Source of the DNA: Symbiodinium natans
Lineage: Eukaryota; Sar; Dinophyceae; Suessiales; Symbiodiniaceae
DNA: 52,500 nucleotides
Assembly (NCBI GenBank): GCA_905221605.1
Contig: CAJNDS010000619.1
Location: 1-52,500 of the forward strand
Direction of reading: 5' to 3'
Shown here: positions 10,083 through 18,376 of the stretch, piece by piece
Numbering within the stretch: the stretch's first letter is position 1
Layout of the letters: each line of letters opens with the position of its first letter
Translations under genes and position numbers: made by a program
The notes under the pieces: model-generated
Told to the model about the DNA's origin: nothing
Seen by the model: only the letters and a program-made list of their open reading frames with translations
Database searches by the model: none

Positions 10083-10212
10083 CACACGCTCACACGCACA
10101 CACGCACACACACGCACACACGCACACACGCGCACACGCACACACGCACGCACACACGCACGCACACGCACACACGCACACACTCTCTCTCTCTCTCACA
10201 CTCGCATACACA
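10014..10212. repeat. CA/CACG microsatellite
   Basis: About 200 bp of CA dinucleotides mixed with CACG and CCCA units, ending in a short (CT)n. Open frames through it (TH and VCAC repeats) are artefacts of the repeat. Confidence 0.95.
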
Positions 10213-10426
10213 CACGCCGTGAGTAGAAGTCCTTCAATCGTCTCCTGTTACAAAAAACGCTCCAAGCAAAAAGAACTTCAGCCAAGGATAAAAAGCAAAA
10301 GATGTCGGGCCTTCGAACCCCAGAGGGCAAACTTCCACGAACTCTCCGCTTCTCCAACTTGGGCATGGGGTCACCCAAGCCCAAGCCTCGGTTCAGCCGC
10401 CATGTTGTATGCCAGAATCGTGTTAA

Positions 10427-10450
10427 AGGGTTTAGGGTTTAGGGTTTAGA
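10427..10450 (+). repeat. Telomere-like block
   Basis: Three TTTAGGG heptamers. Confidence 0.85.
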
Positions 10451-10661
10451 CAGCAAATGGAGGTGGAGCCAACTGTTCGGACAGCATCAGCTTGTTTTTG
10501 CCCTCAGTCTGTCACACTTCGTGCTGTGCCAGACATGTGTGGCAGTGAGACAACCCAGGCCTCCGAAACCATTAAAGGTGCATCTCCACATGCCTGATTG
10601 GGCGAGTGAGAGACCTAATTGCTGAGAAATTTGGCCAAACAAACTTCAGCTTGAAGTGATG

Positions 10662-10708
10662 ATATGTATATCTATATATATATATAATAAATATATATAT
10701 ATATATAC
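10662..10708. repeat. (TA)n microsatellite
   Basis: TATA-rich run with minor interruptions. The unique sequence from 10,451 to 10,661 shows no gene. Confidence 0.85.
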
Positions 10709-10840
10709 ATGTACATATTCATTACTCTGTTTATTGATATTTATACTTCTACTTCCATGTTTCTACCCGAAAAGGTTAAGGTTCTCTGCTCAGCTACTAA
10801 GGTGAGAAGTGGCCTGGCATCCACAACTGTTCTTAAAACC

Positions 10841-10947
10841 CCAGAGTGCATTGCTGCAGCACGGGTACTGGGCAAAGAATGGGCCCCCGACACCCGTCTT
10901 TCTCAGGATCATACCGGCGGCCATCACGGCCACACAGCCGGCAAGGG
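10841..10947 (-). pseudogene. Truncated paralogue fragment of the 371-aa membrane protein
   Basis: The minus strand encodes LAGCVAVMAAGMILRKTG, then about eight divergent residues, then YPCCSNALW. This matches LASAMALMTVGMILSKTD ... DPRCSNAL of the gene at 11,799-12,914 (DNA 12,636-12,747). The ends CAGAGTGCATTGCTGCAGC and GGCAAGG are shared at DNA level. One internal gap of about six bases separates the two. At 10,945-10,947 the homology ends and a long TTTAGGG array begins, exactly where the intact gene continues into its upstream coding sequence. Homology also fades below 10,841. It is a non-functional gene piece by inference. Confidence 0.75.
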
Positions 10948-11070
10948 TTTAGGGTTTAGGGTTTAGGGTTTAGGGTTTAGGGTTTAGGGTTTAGGGTTTA
11001 GGGTTTAGGGTTTAGGGTTTAGGGGTTAGGGTTTAGGGTTAGGGCTTAGGGTTTAGAGTTTAGGGTTTAG
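10945..11070 (+). repeat. Long telomere-like array
   Basis: About 17-18 TTTAGGG units, the first dozen almost perfect and the last few degenerate (GGGGTTA, GGGCTTA). One of the two longest such arrays in the window. It forms the junction with the paralogue fragment on its left. Confidence 0.95.
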
Positions 11071-11798
11071 GACCCCCAAGCAGGAATCGTAGATTGTTTG
11101 GATGATCAAGGTGCCTGGGAAGCTGGCTGTGAAAAAGGAGCATCACGCATCGGATGCCGCCAAGTAGGCCAGGCTTCACCCACTGCATATCTTACTTTAG
11201 GGTTTAGGGTTTATACGGTATTCAAGACTACAAACGAGACCTCCGTCGCTCAAAAGATTCACTCAGGCACAAGATGCCTTTCGAATGTTTCTACTCGAAG
11301 AGGCTTCAGAGCTCTTCAAACTGCATACAGCCAAGCCTGCTTGAGTAGTCGGACAAATCCAGCCCCATGTCTTCAACCCTACACCCTAAGGCTAACTCGT
11401 ACCGCTGATCCCAACAGCCAGATTGCCGAAGACCCAGCGTGTCTGAACTCGAAACCCGGTTGCCTTGAGGATGCTTGACTTGAAGGTACGTGGAGAGAAG
11501 CCTTCTAGCCCTTAAGGAGATCGGAATGCAAGGTATAATCATGTTTATCCTTACCTTGCAGTGCTTGCAGGTGGGTATCTAGGGTCCGGCAAGAGGGTAG
11601 GTGATTCGGTATGATTCGGTTACTATCACTCAGGCGCAGGCCGTGACAAGAAGAGACGGCCTAGGCTCAGTCGCGCAGAGGCGGACTTCGCAAGCTGCAC
11701 CTTAGCTGTCCAGTACCTAGGGAGACTAAAGGTTGACCTTTGGGAAATAAAAGAGGATGATACTACCCCAAAAAGGTTGAAGGTTACCTACTCTACAG
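11071..11798. other. Intergenic; no gene recognised
   Basis: A 126-codon plus frame (11,098-11,478) includes a telomere-like LGFRV piece and has no motif. Splice-like strings (GTACGT near 11,485, TTACCTTGCAG near 11,562) are visible but no exon pair can be made from them. This stretch lies downstream of the 371-aa gene. Confidence 0.35.
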
Positions 11799-12914
11799 CT
11801 AAGGCACAAAGACGTTGCAGTTGCCGCTGGCTGCTTGCTCAGCTTTGGCTTTGCCGACCTCCGAAGGAGGCCGCCCAAAAGTGACCCAGAGTCGTGCAGA
11901 CAATGCCTTGCGCAGGACCGCCACGGACGAGAGCGACGAGAGCGACGAGAGTGACGAGAAGACTCCTGAGCTGGCGATTGTGTGCTCGGTGCTGGAGATC
12001 ATCGACTGGCGATCGTGGGGCAACAGGCCGACGTAGGTGGTCACTGGTCTCACAGGCTCATGCAGGAAGGCAAGGATATGGTCCAACACCTCAGATTCCG
12101 GAAGCATTTGCCTGCTGAAATGGATTGCCCACAGAAGCCGGCCTGTCAACTCGGCTTTGTAGAGCCGTCTGCGACTCCAGACGTTGCGTTCTATCTCGGC
12201 AGCTTTGCCATCGGCTCGCTTGTCTAGTACATAGACAAGCTGAGATCTCTCCAGCATCTGGGGTTCTGCCTCAGATTCAGTCCCGGTACGTTCTTCAAGG
12301 CGGTCTGCCGTGAGCTGTGTCCATGTCATGATCAAATACCGAATCCTCATCTGACAGAAAAGAACAATAAGAAGCAAGACAGCAGTTAGTCGGCAATGGT
12401 AGGGTGTGAGACTGACGCAGTTGTCCACCTCTGAAGAACATAGATGCAGAATTCTCGCATACGCAATGCTCACGTAGGCGGCATAACCGACGAACACTAG
12501 GAGTGGCTCCTCTACCAATGGCACAAACAGTGTGATGCCCCCAAGAGCATCCACAAAAGTGACGGCAATGTCCTCTGCGCTGCCGGTCATCAATATGGGA
12601 CTGATCGCACACATTGGTATCCAGCTGAACAATCCACAGAGTGCATTGCTGCAGCGCGGGTCCTCCAAATAATGGGCTGCGGACGGCAGGCAGTCCGTCT
12701 TGCTCAGGATCATACCCACAGTCATCAGGGCCATAGCACTGGCAAGGTGAATCGCAGCCAAGTAGTCAAACCGACCCACCCCGTCGTCATAAAATCGAGA
12801 GATGATGGAACCCATGGTAGTAGTCACCGGCGTGATAACGAAAACCATCTCAAGCCTGGATTGGTGCCTCACAGCTTCACTGCACGCGGGCCGCAGAAGT
12901 GACAGCAGCTCCAT
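11799..12914 (-). CDS. 371-aa multi-spanning membrane protein, uncharacterised
   Basis: A single-exon frame from ATG at 12,914 to TAG at 11,799. Residues 50-70, 92-110, 118-135, 138-156 and 172-190 are hydrophobic and likely cross a membrane; a weaker segment lies at 22-38. The second half is soluble and charged. Around 275-305 it reads LDHILAFLHEPVRPVTTY, which faintly resembles the H-box of sensor histidine kinases (HE.R.P), but no ATP-binding domain follows, so this is only a resemblance. Residues 316-330 are a serine/leucine run (SSLSSLSSLSS) made by a GACGAGAGC microsatellite. A partial paralogue sits at 10,841-10,947, showing the gene was copied at least once. No homologue can be named. 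The open frame, the membrane pattern and the paralogue make a real gene likely. Further exons cannot be excluded. Confidence 0.65.
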   Translation of the reverse strand: MELLSLLRPACSEAVRHQSRLEMVFVITPVTTTMGSIISRFYDDGVGRFDYLAAIHLASAMALMTVGMILSKTDCLPSAAHYLEDPRCSNALCGLFSWIPMCAISPILMTGSAEDIAVTFVDALGGITLFVPLVEEPLLVFVGYAAYVSIAYARILHLCSSEVDNCVSLTPYHCRLTAVLLLIVLFCQMRIRYLIMTWTQLTADRLEERTGTESEAEPQMLERSQLVYVLDKRADGKAAEIERNVWSRRRLYKAELTGRLLWAIHFSRQMLPESEVLDHILAFLHEPVRPVTTYVGLLPHDRQSMISSTEHTIASSGVFSSLSSLSSLSSVAVLRKALSARLWVTFGRPPSEVGKAKAEQAASGNCNVFVP

Positions 12915-13190
12915 CCTCTGGTCGCTTCACGGGCTTTGCAAAGCACAGGCTCAGCCATGATCTAGCCCCTCATTCAAAGATTCAAGAGCCAACCGCTCGC
13001 AAGCCGCACTTCTCAAGCGTTTTCCGGAAAACAGTGCCTTTATAGGCGTAGAAGCCTAAGTAGTATCGGATCAGATGAGTGTGTTAATTTTGTGAACTCG
13101 AAATGTTGAACATTTTGACTGCTGACCATCCCTCATGGGGAGCAGGACTGACCAGCTGCCATGTTGCTCTCGGCTCGAGCTTGACCGTTT
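12915..13190. other. Upstream flank of the 371-aa gene
   Basis: Unique sequence with no TATA box or other signal that I can defend. Dinoflagellate promoters generally lack obvious motifs. Confidence 0.3.
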
Positions 13191-13430
13191 GAAAGGCGTG
13201 AGTCGAACAGTTTTCCAAGTTGCTTGAAGGTTGAAGGTTCAAAAAAAAGGGAAGTTTGAAGATTAGAAAGTGTGCCTCAGAGTTCAGAAGTTCGAGAGTT
13301 CGAAATCTTCAAAGTTTCAGAGCTTGAAAGATTGGAGCGCGAAGCCCTTGACAGCTTGAGGGGGGGTTTAGAGGGTTTAGGGTTTAGGGGTTTGCTGGAC
13401 AGTTTGAGTTTGACAGCGTGCCGCTTGGAG
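13190..13430. repeat. Degenerate GTTTGAAAG/GTTCGAA-rich repeat
   Basis: Many loosely spaced short words (TTGAAGGTT, AGTTTGAAGA, AGAGTTCGAA, AGTTTCAGAG, CTTGAAAG). The complementary words dominate 14,085-14,410, so the two stretches look like diverged inverted copies about 0.9 kb apart. Confidence 0.45.
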
Positions 13431-13559
13431 CGCAAGGGGGAAACGTGAGAACTTCAGGTCCTAGCACGCTTGGGGACATTAGATTGTCTGGGCTTGTCAA
13501 GCTCGAAAAACACGCACACACACACACACACACTCGCCACACCCAACGGTATGCCATGT

Positions 13560-13700
13560 GAAGAGACTTTCAAGGGACCAAAGGGGGACCCTTATAAGGG
13601 ACCTTACGGGCGATTTAGGGCTTATTTGGGGGCTACTTAGGTATAAAGGGACTACATGAGTGAGGTGTATATAGTGGTTGCATAGGGAAATGAGATTAAG
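13560..13700. other. Degenerate MITE-like stretch
   Basis: GGGACCAAAGGGGGACCC, AAGGGACCTTA and GGTATAAAGGGAC are interleaved in a way reminiscent of families B and C, but no clear inverted ends can be set. No gene. Confidence 0.3.
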
Positions 13701-13744
13701 GGGGGCCCCTCCTTCTCCACCCCTTAAGACTTGTGTTTTGGTTT

Positions 13745-13900
13745 CAGACTTTAGATGTAGACTCACAGCCCAAACCTTAGGAGGGTTAGGGGGTTTTTGC
13801 CATGGTTTAAGACTTTATGCACATGTAGACTCACATTGACTCACAGCCTTTAAAGCCTTAGGAGGGTTAGGGTTTTTTGCCACCTGCCTGGTAGTGTCGC
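13745..13900. repeat. Direct repeat with TTTTTTGCCACC end
   Basis: Two copies, about 13,749-13,802 and 13,808-13,880, sharing AGACTTTA, TGTAGACTCACA, CTTAGGAGGGTTAGGG and TTTTTGCCA. The end TTTTTTGCCACCTGCCTGG recurs at 26,875-26,900 and in diverged form at 43,404-43,430. Confidence 0.65.
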
Positions 13901-14035
13901 AGGATTGAGGGCTTGCGAGTTTCGGGCCTATATGGGCTTAAATGCTGAGATTCATACGCCCTACACTCTTGCTGCTGCAAGATAATGCAAACCGAGACGT
14001 GCGGCTAACGCAAACCCCGACCTTAGGATTTCTGG

Positions 14036-14052
14036 TTTATAGGGTTTAGGGT
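14036..14052 (+). repeat. Telomere-like block, short
   Basis: Two TTTAGGG-type heptamers. Confidence 0.7.
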
Positions 14053-14084
14053 ACAGACATATACAGACCGCACTGCTAACCTTC

Positions 14085-14410
14085 AATCTCTGAACTCTCA
14101 GACTTTCAAAGTCCGAACTTGGCAGACCGTCAAACTTTTGAACTGGGCACGCTTCCAACCTTCACACTTCCAATCTATTGAAACTTTCAATCTCTCCAAC
14201 CCTCGATCGCGGCAGCGCCAAGCGAAGCGAACTTAGATCGGACCGTCAAACTCCCAAACTTTCAATCCTTCGAACTTGCAAACTCAAAAACATTGATTTC
14301 GCAACTTAGAAAATCTGTCGACCAAAGGTTCCGACTCAGCCAAAGTTTGGAGAACGAGTTCGGAGCAGCCTCTCGAACTCGAAAATTTGAAAGCTTGAAA
14401 TTTCGAAAGC
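14085..14410. repeat. Degenerate CTTTCAAAC/TTCGAAC-rich repeat
   Basis: Words such as ACTTTCAATC, CCGTCAAACT, CTTCGAACTT and TTGAAAGC recur at irregular spacing. It is the inverted counterpart of 13,190-13,430. A C-rich homopolymer stretch follows at about 14,429-14,450. Confidence 0.45.
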
Positions 14411-14552
14411 GACACCCCACCCCACAACTCCCCCCCCCCCCCTCCCCCCCCAAACAAAAAGCAAAAGTCCCAAAGTGAAGCAACCGACATTTCTGAGAGC
14501 AGACGCGGGGCAAGTATGCAGCGGCAGCCACCTCGTCAGGGCGGCGATATTT

Positions 14553-14608
14553 CAGGGTTTAGGGTTTAGGGTTTAGGGTTGAGGGTTTGGGGTTCAGGGT
14601 TTAGGGCC
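14553..14608 (+). repeat. Telomere-like block
   Basis: Four perfect TTTAGGG heptamers followed by degenerate ones. Confidence 0.85.
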
Positions 14609-15013
14609 TTGACATAGATTCCATGCCATGTAGAAACATCCGAGACCATCCCGAAGAAGAAAACGCAAATGTTCGGGAACGTCAAGAAAGACCACAAAGC
14701 CGTGTAGAACTGTAGAACCCTCAAAAGACCCTTGTAGGACCCAGAAGCCAAACCTTAAACACCCTAATCAACCCCAAACTTAAAAAAACTTCTGCTCGTC
14801 GCCTGCCACCATCCTGGGTAGTCAGGGAAGAGCACGACTCCTGGCTGTTTAGGGTTGAGGGCTTAGCGGGTTTTGTGTCTAGGGTGGTTACAGGCGTTGA
14901 GGATGGGCTTAAAGGCATCAAACGGGGAACCCCCCCCTAGTTTGGGAAATATGCCATTTTTAGGATTCTAGAGTTTTAGTGCTTAAGGGTCAGGATGTGA
15001 GGCCTTATGGACT
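14609..15013. other. No gene recognised
   Basis: Unique sequence. Minus frames of about 60 codons have no recognisable content. Scattered single telomere heptamers occur. Confidence 0.4.
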
Positions 15014-15095
15014 TTGTGATTGATCTAGGGGTCGGAGGAATTACTAATAGTATTCCCTTCTGGCCCTTTGTAATTATACTATAGTAACCCCCAAA
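15014..15095. repeat. MITE-like dispersed element, family D, copy 2
   Basis: Inverted counterpart of 488-560: GTCGGAGGAATTACTAATAG, ATTCCCTTCTGG and TAATTATACTATAGTAA in the same order. Confidence 0.5.
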
Positions 15096-15257
15096 TCCCC
15101 AAAACCCTGATTCTAATCACTAAGGCTCCTATCTTAGACTGATAAGAGAAGCTATGAGAAGGATGAACTGTACAGGGTCGGGTGTTCGCTTGCCAAGGAG
15201 GCCGGGCAATGGTGGCGCCAAAGTACCACGATCTCTATGCCGCCCTGCAGTAAACGG

Positions 15258-15283
15258 GTTTAGGGTTTAGGGTTTAGGGTTTC
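15258..15283 (+). repeat. Telomere-like block
   Basis: Three TTTAGGG heptamers. The following 15,284-15,983 has overlapping frames on both strands (up to ~90 codons) with no supported gene; it is the 3' flank of the 277-aa gene. Confidence 0.85.
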
Positions 15284-15983
15284 CCAAAGTTGGGATCATG
15301 ATCCTCAGACCCCAAGGCGGGCACTAAAGGGAATCCCAGGAAGAACCATGCTCCAACTTCATGGAGAAGACCCACAAAGTTGCTGACGAGAAAATGGATC
15401 CCAAACGTTCAGAAGAGGCGCGCAACCGACCTAGGTCTGCCTCATCAATATGGTGAACTCTTGGAACTGGACCGCGGGAGTCTCGAACAAGAATCGCCTG
15501 CGCTGAGCAACAAGGGTCATACACGCTCGCTACTGGCAACCCAACTTCGCAAAGCTTTGAAACCAAAAGCAGCTTCGCAGTAGAGGCTCGTGATTTTGTA
15601 GATGCACTTATCAGAAGACTCCGAGTTCACGGTACTGCCTTTGACATGCACTCGACAGCTGGAGCATCAAATGTCTGGAGTTGCAGGCAACGAGAACACG
15701 CAATGCTCATTTCTATACCGGCGAGCCCCATGCAGCGCACAGGCCTCCGCAGGGCTGAAAGGTCCAAAGAGTCGTATAAGCTGCTGTGCTGAATTGCCGT
15801 ACTTTTGACGGTAACCGAAGCAGGGATCCGAAAGGATTGGTGTAGCCTGGTAGCGGCGCGCATGTATGAGGGTTGACAAGGCGCGCACACAGTCACACAG
15901 TATCTGTACATGGAACAGCGGTCCCAGCTTCAACAAAAGTTGTGCAAGGGGTATGATTCTCCCCCAGGCATGGGGCTACTCTT

Positions 15984-16949
15984 TCAGTTCTTCAGCTGCA
16001 GCACGAACTCCCACTTGCCCGAAGGGGATTCGACCCCGATCACCGTGGCCTCGGCACCGTACATGTCGTAGGGGCCGCCAGTGTCCGAGCCGGAGCTGGA
16101 AGAATCCGGCTTGAAGCCCCATGCCTCCGAACATTTCTGCAGAACGCAGTCCACGTTTCTGCCCAAGGAAAACTGCAAGCTGCCAAGGTTGGAAGTGTCG
16201 ACATCCCCTTTGCTGAAGCAGGACTCGGCAAAGTGGATCAGGTCGGTTTCCTGCTGCGGCGTGGCATCGCCCCGGTGGTGGCTGTGCACCGTCACGGCCA
16301 CGTGCGAGGCATCAGCTTCTTGAGAATCCGGCTTCTTTAGCATGAACTGCCAGCTACCGGAGGGCGTCTCCACACCCACCAAGGTCAGACCCGCGCCGTA
16401 GACGTCGTAGGGGCCACCAGTGTTTGAGCCCGAGCCGGTAAGCTCCGGCCGCCATCCCCACAGAGCATCGAGGTTGGTCACCACGCAACCGGTGGCAACC
16501 CCCAATGTCCCTTGCCTCGGTGGCTTCAACCTCTGGTTAGTTTATGTCCTCTTGTGGTCGGCTGGTCAGAATTACCTGTGGGGCTGGGGGTTGGAAGCCA
16601 GAAAACTCAGCACCGGAGTACTGGAGTGCTCTGAAACGACACCAAGTTGCAGCTCTCCGAGATTGCTCGTTTGCACTGCGTTCCGCGTGAAGCAGTCCTG
16701 GGCCACCTTCACAATGTCGCTTTTTTGCCTGGTCCAACTGTCTGACAGTGTGTAACTGTCGGCCGGTAGGACTACGGACAATGCAAGGGTGTCAATTCTG
16801 GTGTTATGCAAGAGCATTAATGGCACACGGTATGTAGCGTCAGGTGGCTGCTCCGTAAAGTCCTCTATGCGATGCATACTTTGGGATGGTTGCGTCAGCA
16901 AGGTGAGGATCAAAAGGGCGTCCCAATCTGGAAAGCCCACATGGCACAT
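15984..16949 (-). CDS. 277-aa protein with two copies of an unrecognised domain
   Basis: Two exons by inspection: 16,949-16,643 and 16,510-15,984, joined across a 132-bp GT-AG intron (phase 1), giving 278 codons including TGA. The start is the ATG at 16,949. The first ~24 residues (DALLILTLLTQPSQS core) resemble a signal peptide, so the protein may be secreted or luminal. Residues ~53-160 and ~172-275 are a tandem duplication. Both copies carry a cysteine (D/E)(D/S)CF motif, TSNLG.LQ, SGS(N/D)TGGPYD(V/M)YGA and GVE(T/S)PSG(S/K)W(Q/E)F. The intron falls inside repeat 1 only; splicing it out makes repeat 1 align with repeat 2, which supports the model. I do not recognise the domain. The upstream side meets a CCCTAAA-like block at 16,950. 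Confidence 0.7.
16511..16642 (-). other. Intron of the 277-aa gene
   Basis: 132 bp with GT at 16,642-16,641 and AG at 16,512-16,511. Removing it restores the internal repeat. Confidence 0.65.
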
Positions 16950-16999
16950 CCAAAACCCAAAACCCAAAACCCAAAACCCCTAAACCCTAAACCCCCTAA
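16950..16999 (-). repeat. Telomere-like block, CCCTAAA orientation
   Basis: CCCAAAA units passing into CCCCTAAACCCTAAA. It is the left partner of the array at 17,121-17,246. Confidence 0.75.
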
Positions 17000-17014
17000 A
17001 GGGACACACAAAAA

Positions 17015-17121
17015 ACGGCCGAGGTGCACATCGTCCGCCCAGCCCTGGAGAAGACATCTGGCGGAGATGCCACGCTTGAGGCTCAGGAACTCGTCGGCTG
17101 CCTTACTTCTCCTATTACCAG
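17015..17121 (+). pseudogene. Exon-like fragment between two telomere-like blocks
   Basis: The plus strand reads TAEVHIVRPALEKTSGGD then ATLEAQELVGCLTSPITR without interruption, with sensible codon use and a balanced soluble composition. It spans 107 bases, is bounded on the left by CCCTAAA-like units (to 16,999) and passes directly into TTTAGGG units at 17,121. No start, stop or splice site completes a gene. I suspect a conserved enzyme exon but will not name one. Confidence 0.4.
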
Positions 17122-17246
17122 GGGTTTAGGGTTTAGGGTTTAGGGTTTAGGGTTTAGGGTTTAGGGTTTAGGGTTTAGGGTTTAGGGTTTAGGGTTTAGG
17201 GTTTAGGGTTTAGGGCTTAGGGCTTAGGGCTTAGGGCTTAGGGGTT
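17121..17246 (+). repeat. Long telomere-like array
   Basis: About 17 TTTAGGG units, the last four varying to CTTAGGG. It runs directly into the family-A element at 17,245. Confidence 0.95.
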
Positions 17247-17346
17247 GGATGTTCCCCCTTCTACTAACAGTCCGTAATAGGGAATATAATAGGAGGTACT
17301 ATAATCCCTACTCAATTAAGGACGGTTAGTAGGGAGAACATCCCAA
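17245..17346. repeat. MITE-like element, family A, copy 3 (best preserved)
   Basis: 102 bp. The left end reads TTGGATGTTCCCCCTTCTAC then TAACAGTCCGTAAT. The right end is ATTAAGGACGGTTAGTAGGG then AGAACATCCCAA, its inverted complement with about four mismatches and one gap over ~32 bp. The interior GGTACTATAATCCC is shared with copies 1 and 2. No coding capacity. Confidence 0.85.
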
Positions 17347-17715
17347 TTAAGTTAACGGTTTCATTCTGGGTTAAGGGCTTAGGGTAACCAAAGCAATTCC
17401 AAAACACTTCAAGTTCATGCGTTTTCCAAGTAAGCTGCTGCGGAGCACAGGAGCACAAGGAGGGTCTTCCGCATCATGGCGCGAAAGTGGCGACGCAGAT
17501 TAGGCCTGACCCTGGCGGAGCTATGAGTCTGATCCTCAACACTTCATGGAAAAAGGCAGAGAACAACAACAAACCTACATGCTGCCCTTGATAGCACTGT
17601 CATGAGCAAAGCACAACAACCGACAATCAGCCCCGCATTCCAAATCGAACCTGAAGGCTTCTGAAGACCAACTAGAAGGCCGCCAAAAAACCTTGTAGCC
17701 CTCCACGCTCCCCCA
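17347..17715. other. No gene recognised
   Basis: Unique sequence. A minus frame at 17,544-17,795 (83 codons) is hydrophobic in part but not recognisable. Confidence 0.35.
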
Positions 17716-18376
17716 CGTACGCACCCAAACCCAACTGGTTTACCCGCGCCTTCCAGATGACTGCAGAGATCAGGACCTGGACGGAAAGCGATCATGAGAC
17801 ATGTAGCGATTGCAAGCTCTAGGGCTGCTTGGGAGGGTTTTAAGGGTTGTTTCAGGTAGAGGGTATAGCACTATGGGCCCAGGGTCTGATCTTGCGGAGA
17901 AGGTGACAACCTCGCCCCTGGTGGGGGGTTTGCTAACGACAGGGTCACTCTGGGGGGTCCCGTTACCGTTGACAAGGATGGTATCTATTTTGGGTGCCCT
18001 GTTGCCGAAAACTCCCACACCGAAGTGTGCAGGGGCACAGGCCCCGTCGCGCTTTTGACAGGCCATGCTCGAGGAACGCCGTCTTTGAGCAACCCCTGCG
18101 GTCGGTCTACAGCCGCCCTGGGCTGCAGAAAGACGAAGTCCTGTGCACCTGAAAGCTTGGCTCCCAGTGCTTGGGCCTTCAAATTCGAATCCGGGCGCCT
18201 TCTTCGGCTTCCCTTCATTCAAAACTCCCTCCAAAAGAGTTGCTGTCCGTGGTTCCATGTCCAGAAGGGATCTACAACGAGCCAGGCTTCGTTTTGGTGG
18301 GGGCTTTGCACATCTCCTTCGGAGGGCGCAGGGACTTGAATTCAGGCAGCCTGAGGGTTGGGGATCTTGTCTGCGG

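Noticed and set aside
10945-17246. A true chromosome end
   Set aside because: All telomere-like arrays have long unique sequence on both sides and at most about 18 units, so they are interstitial.
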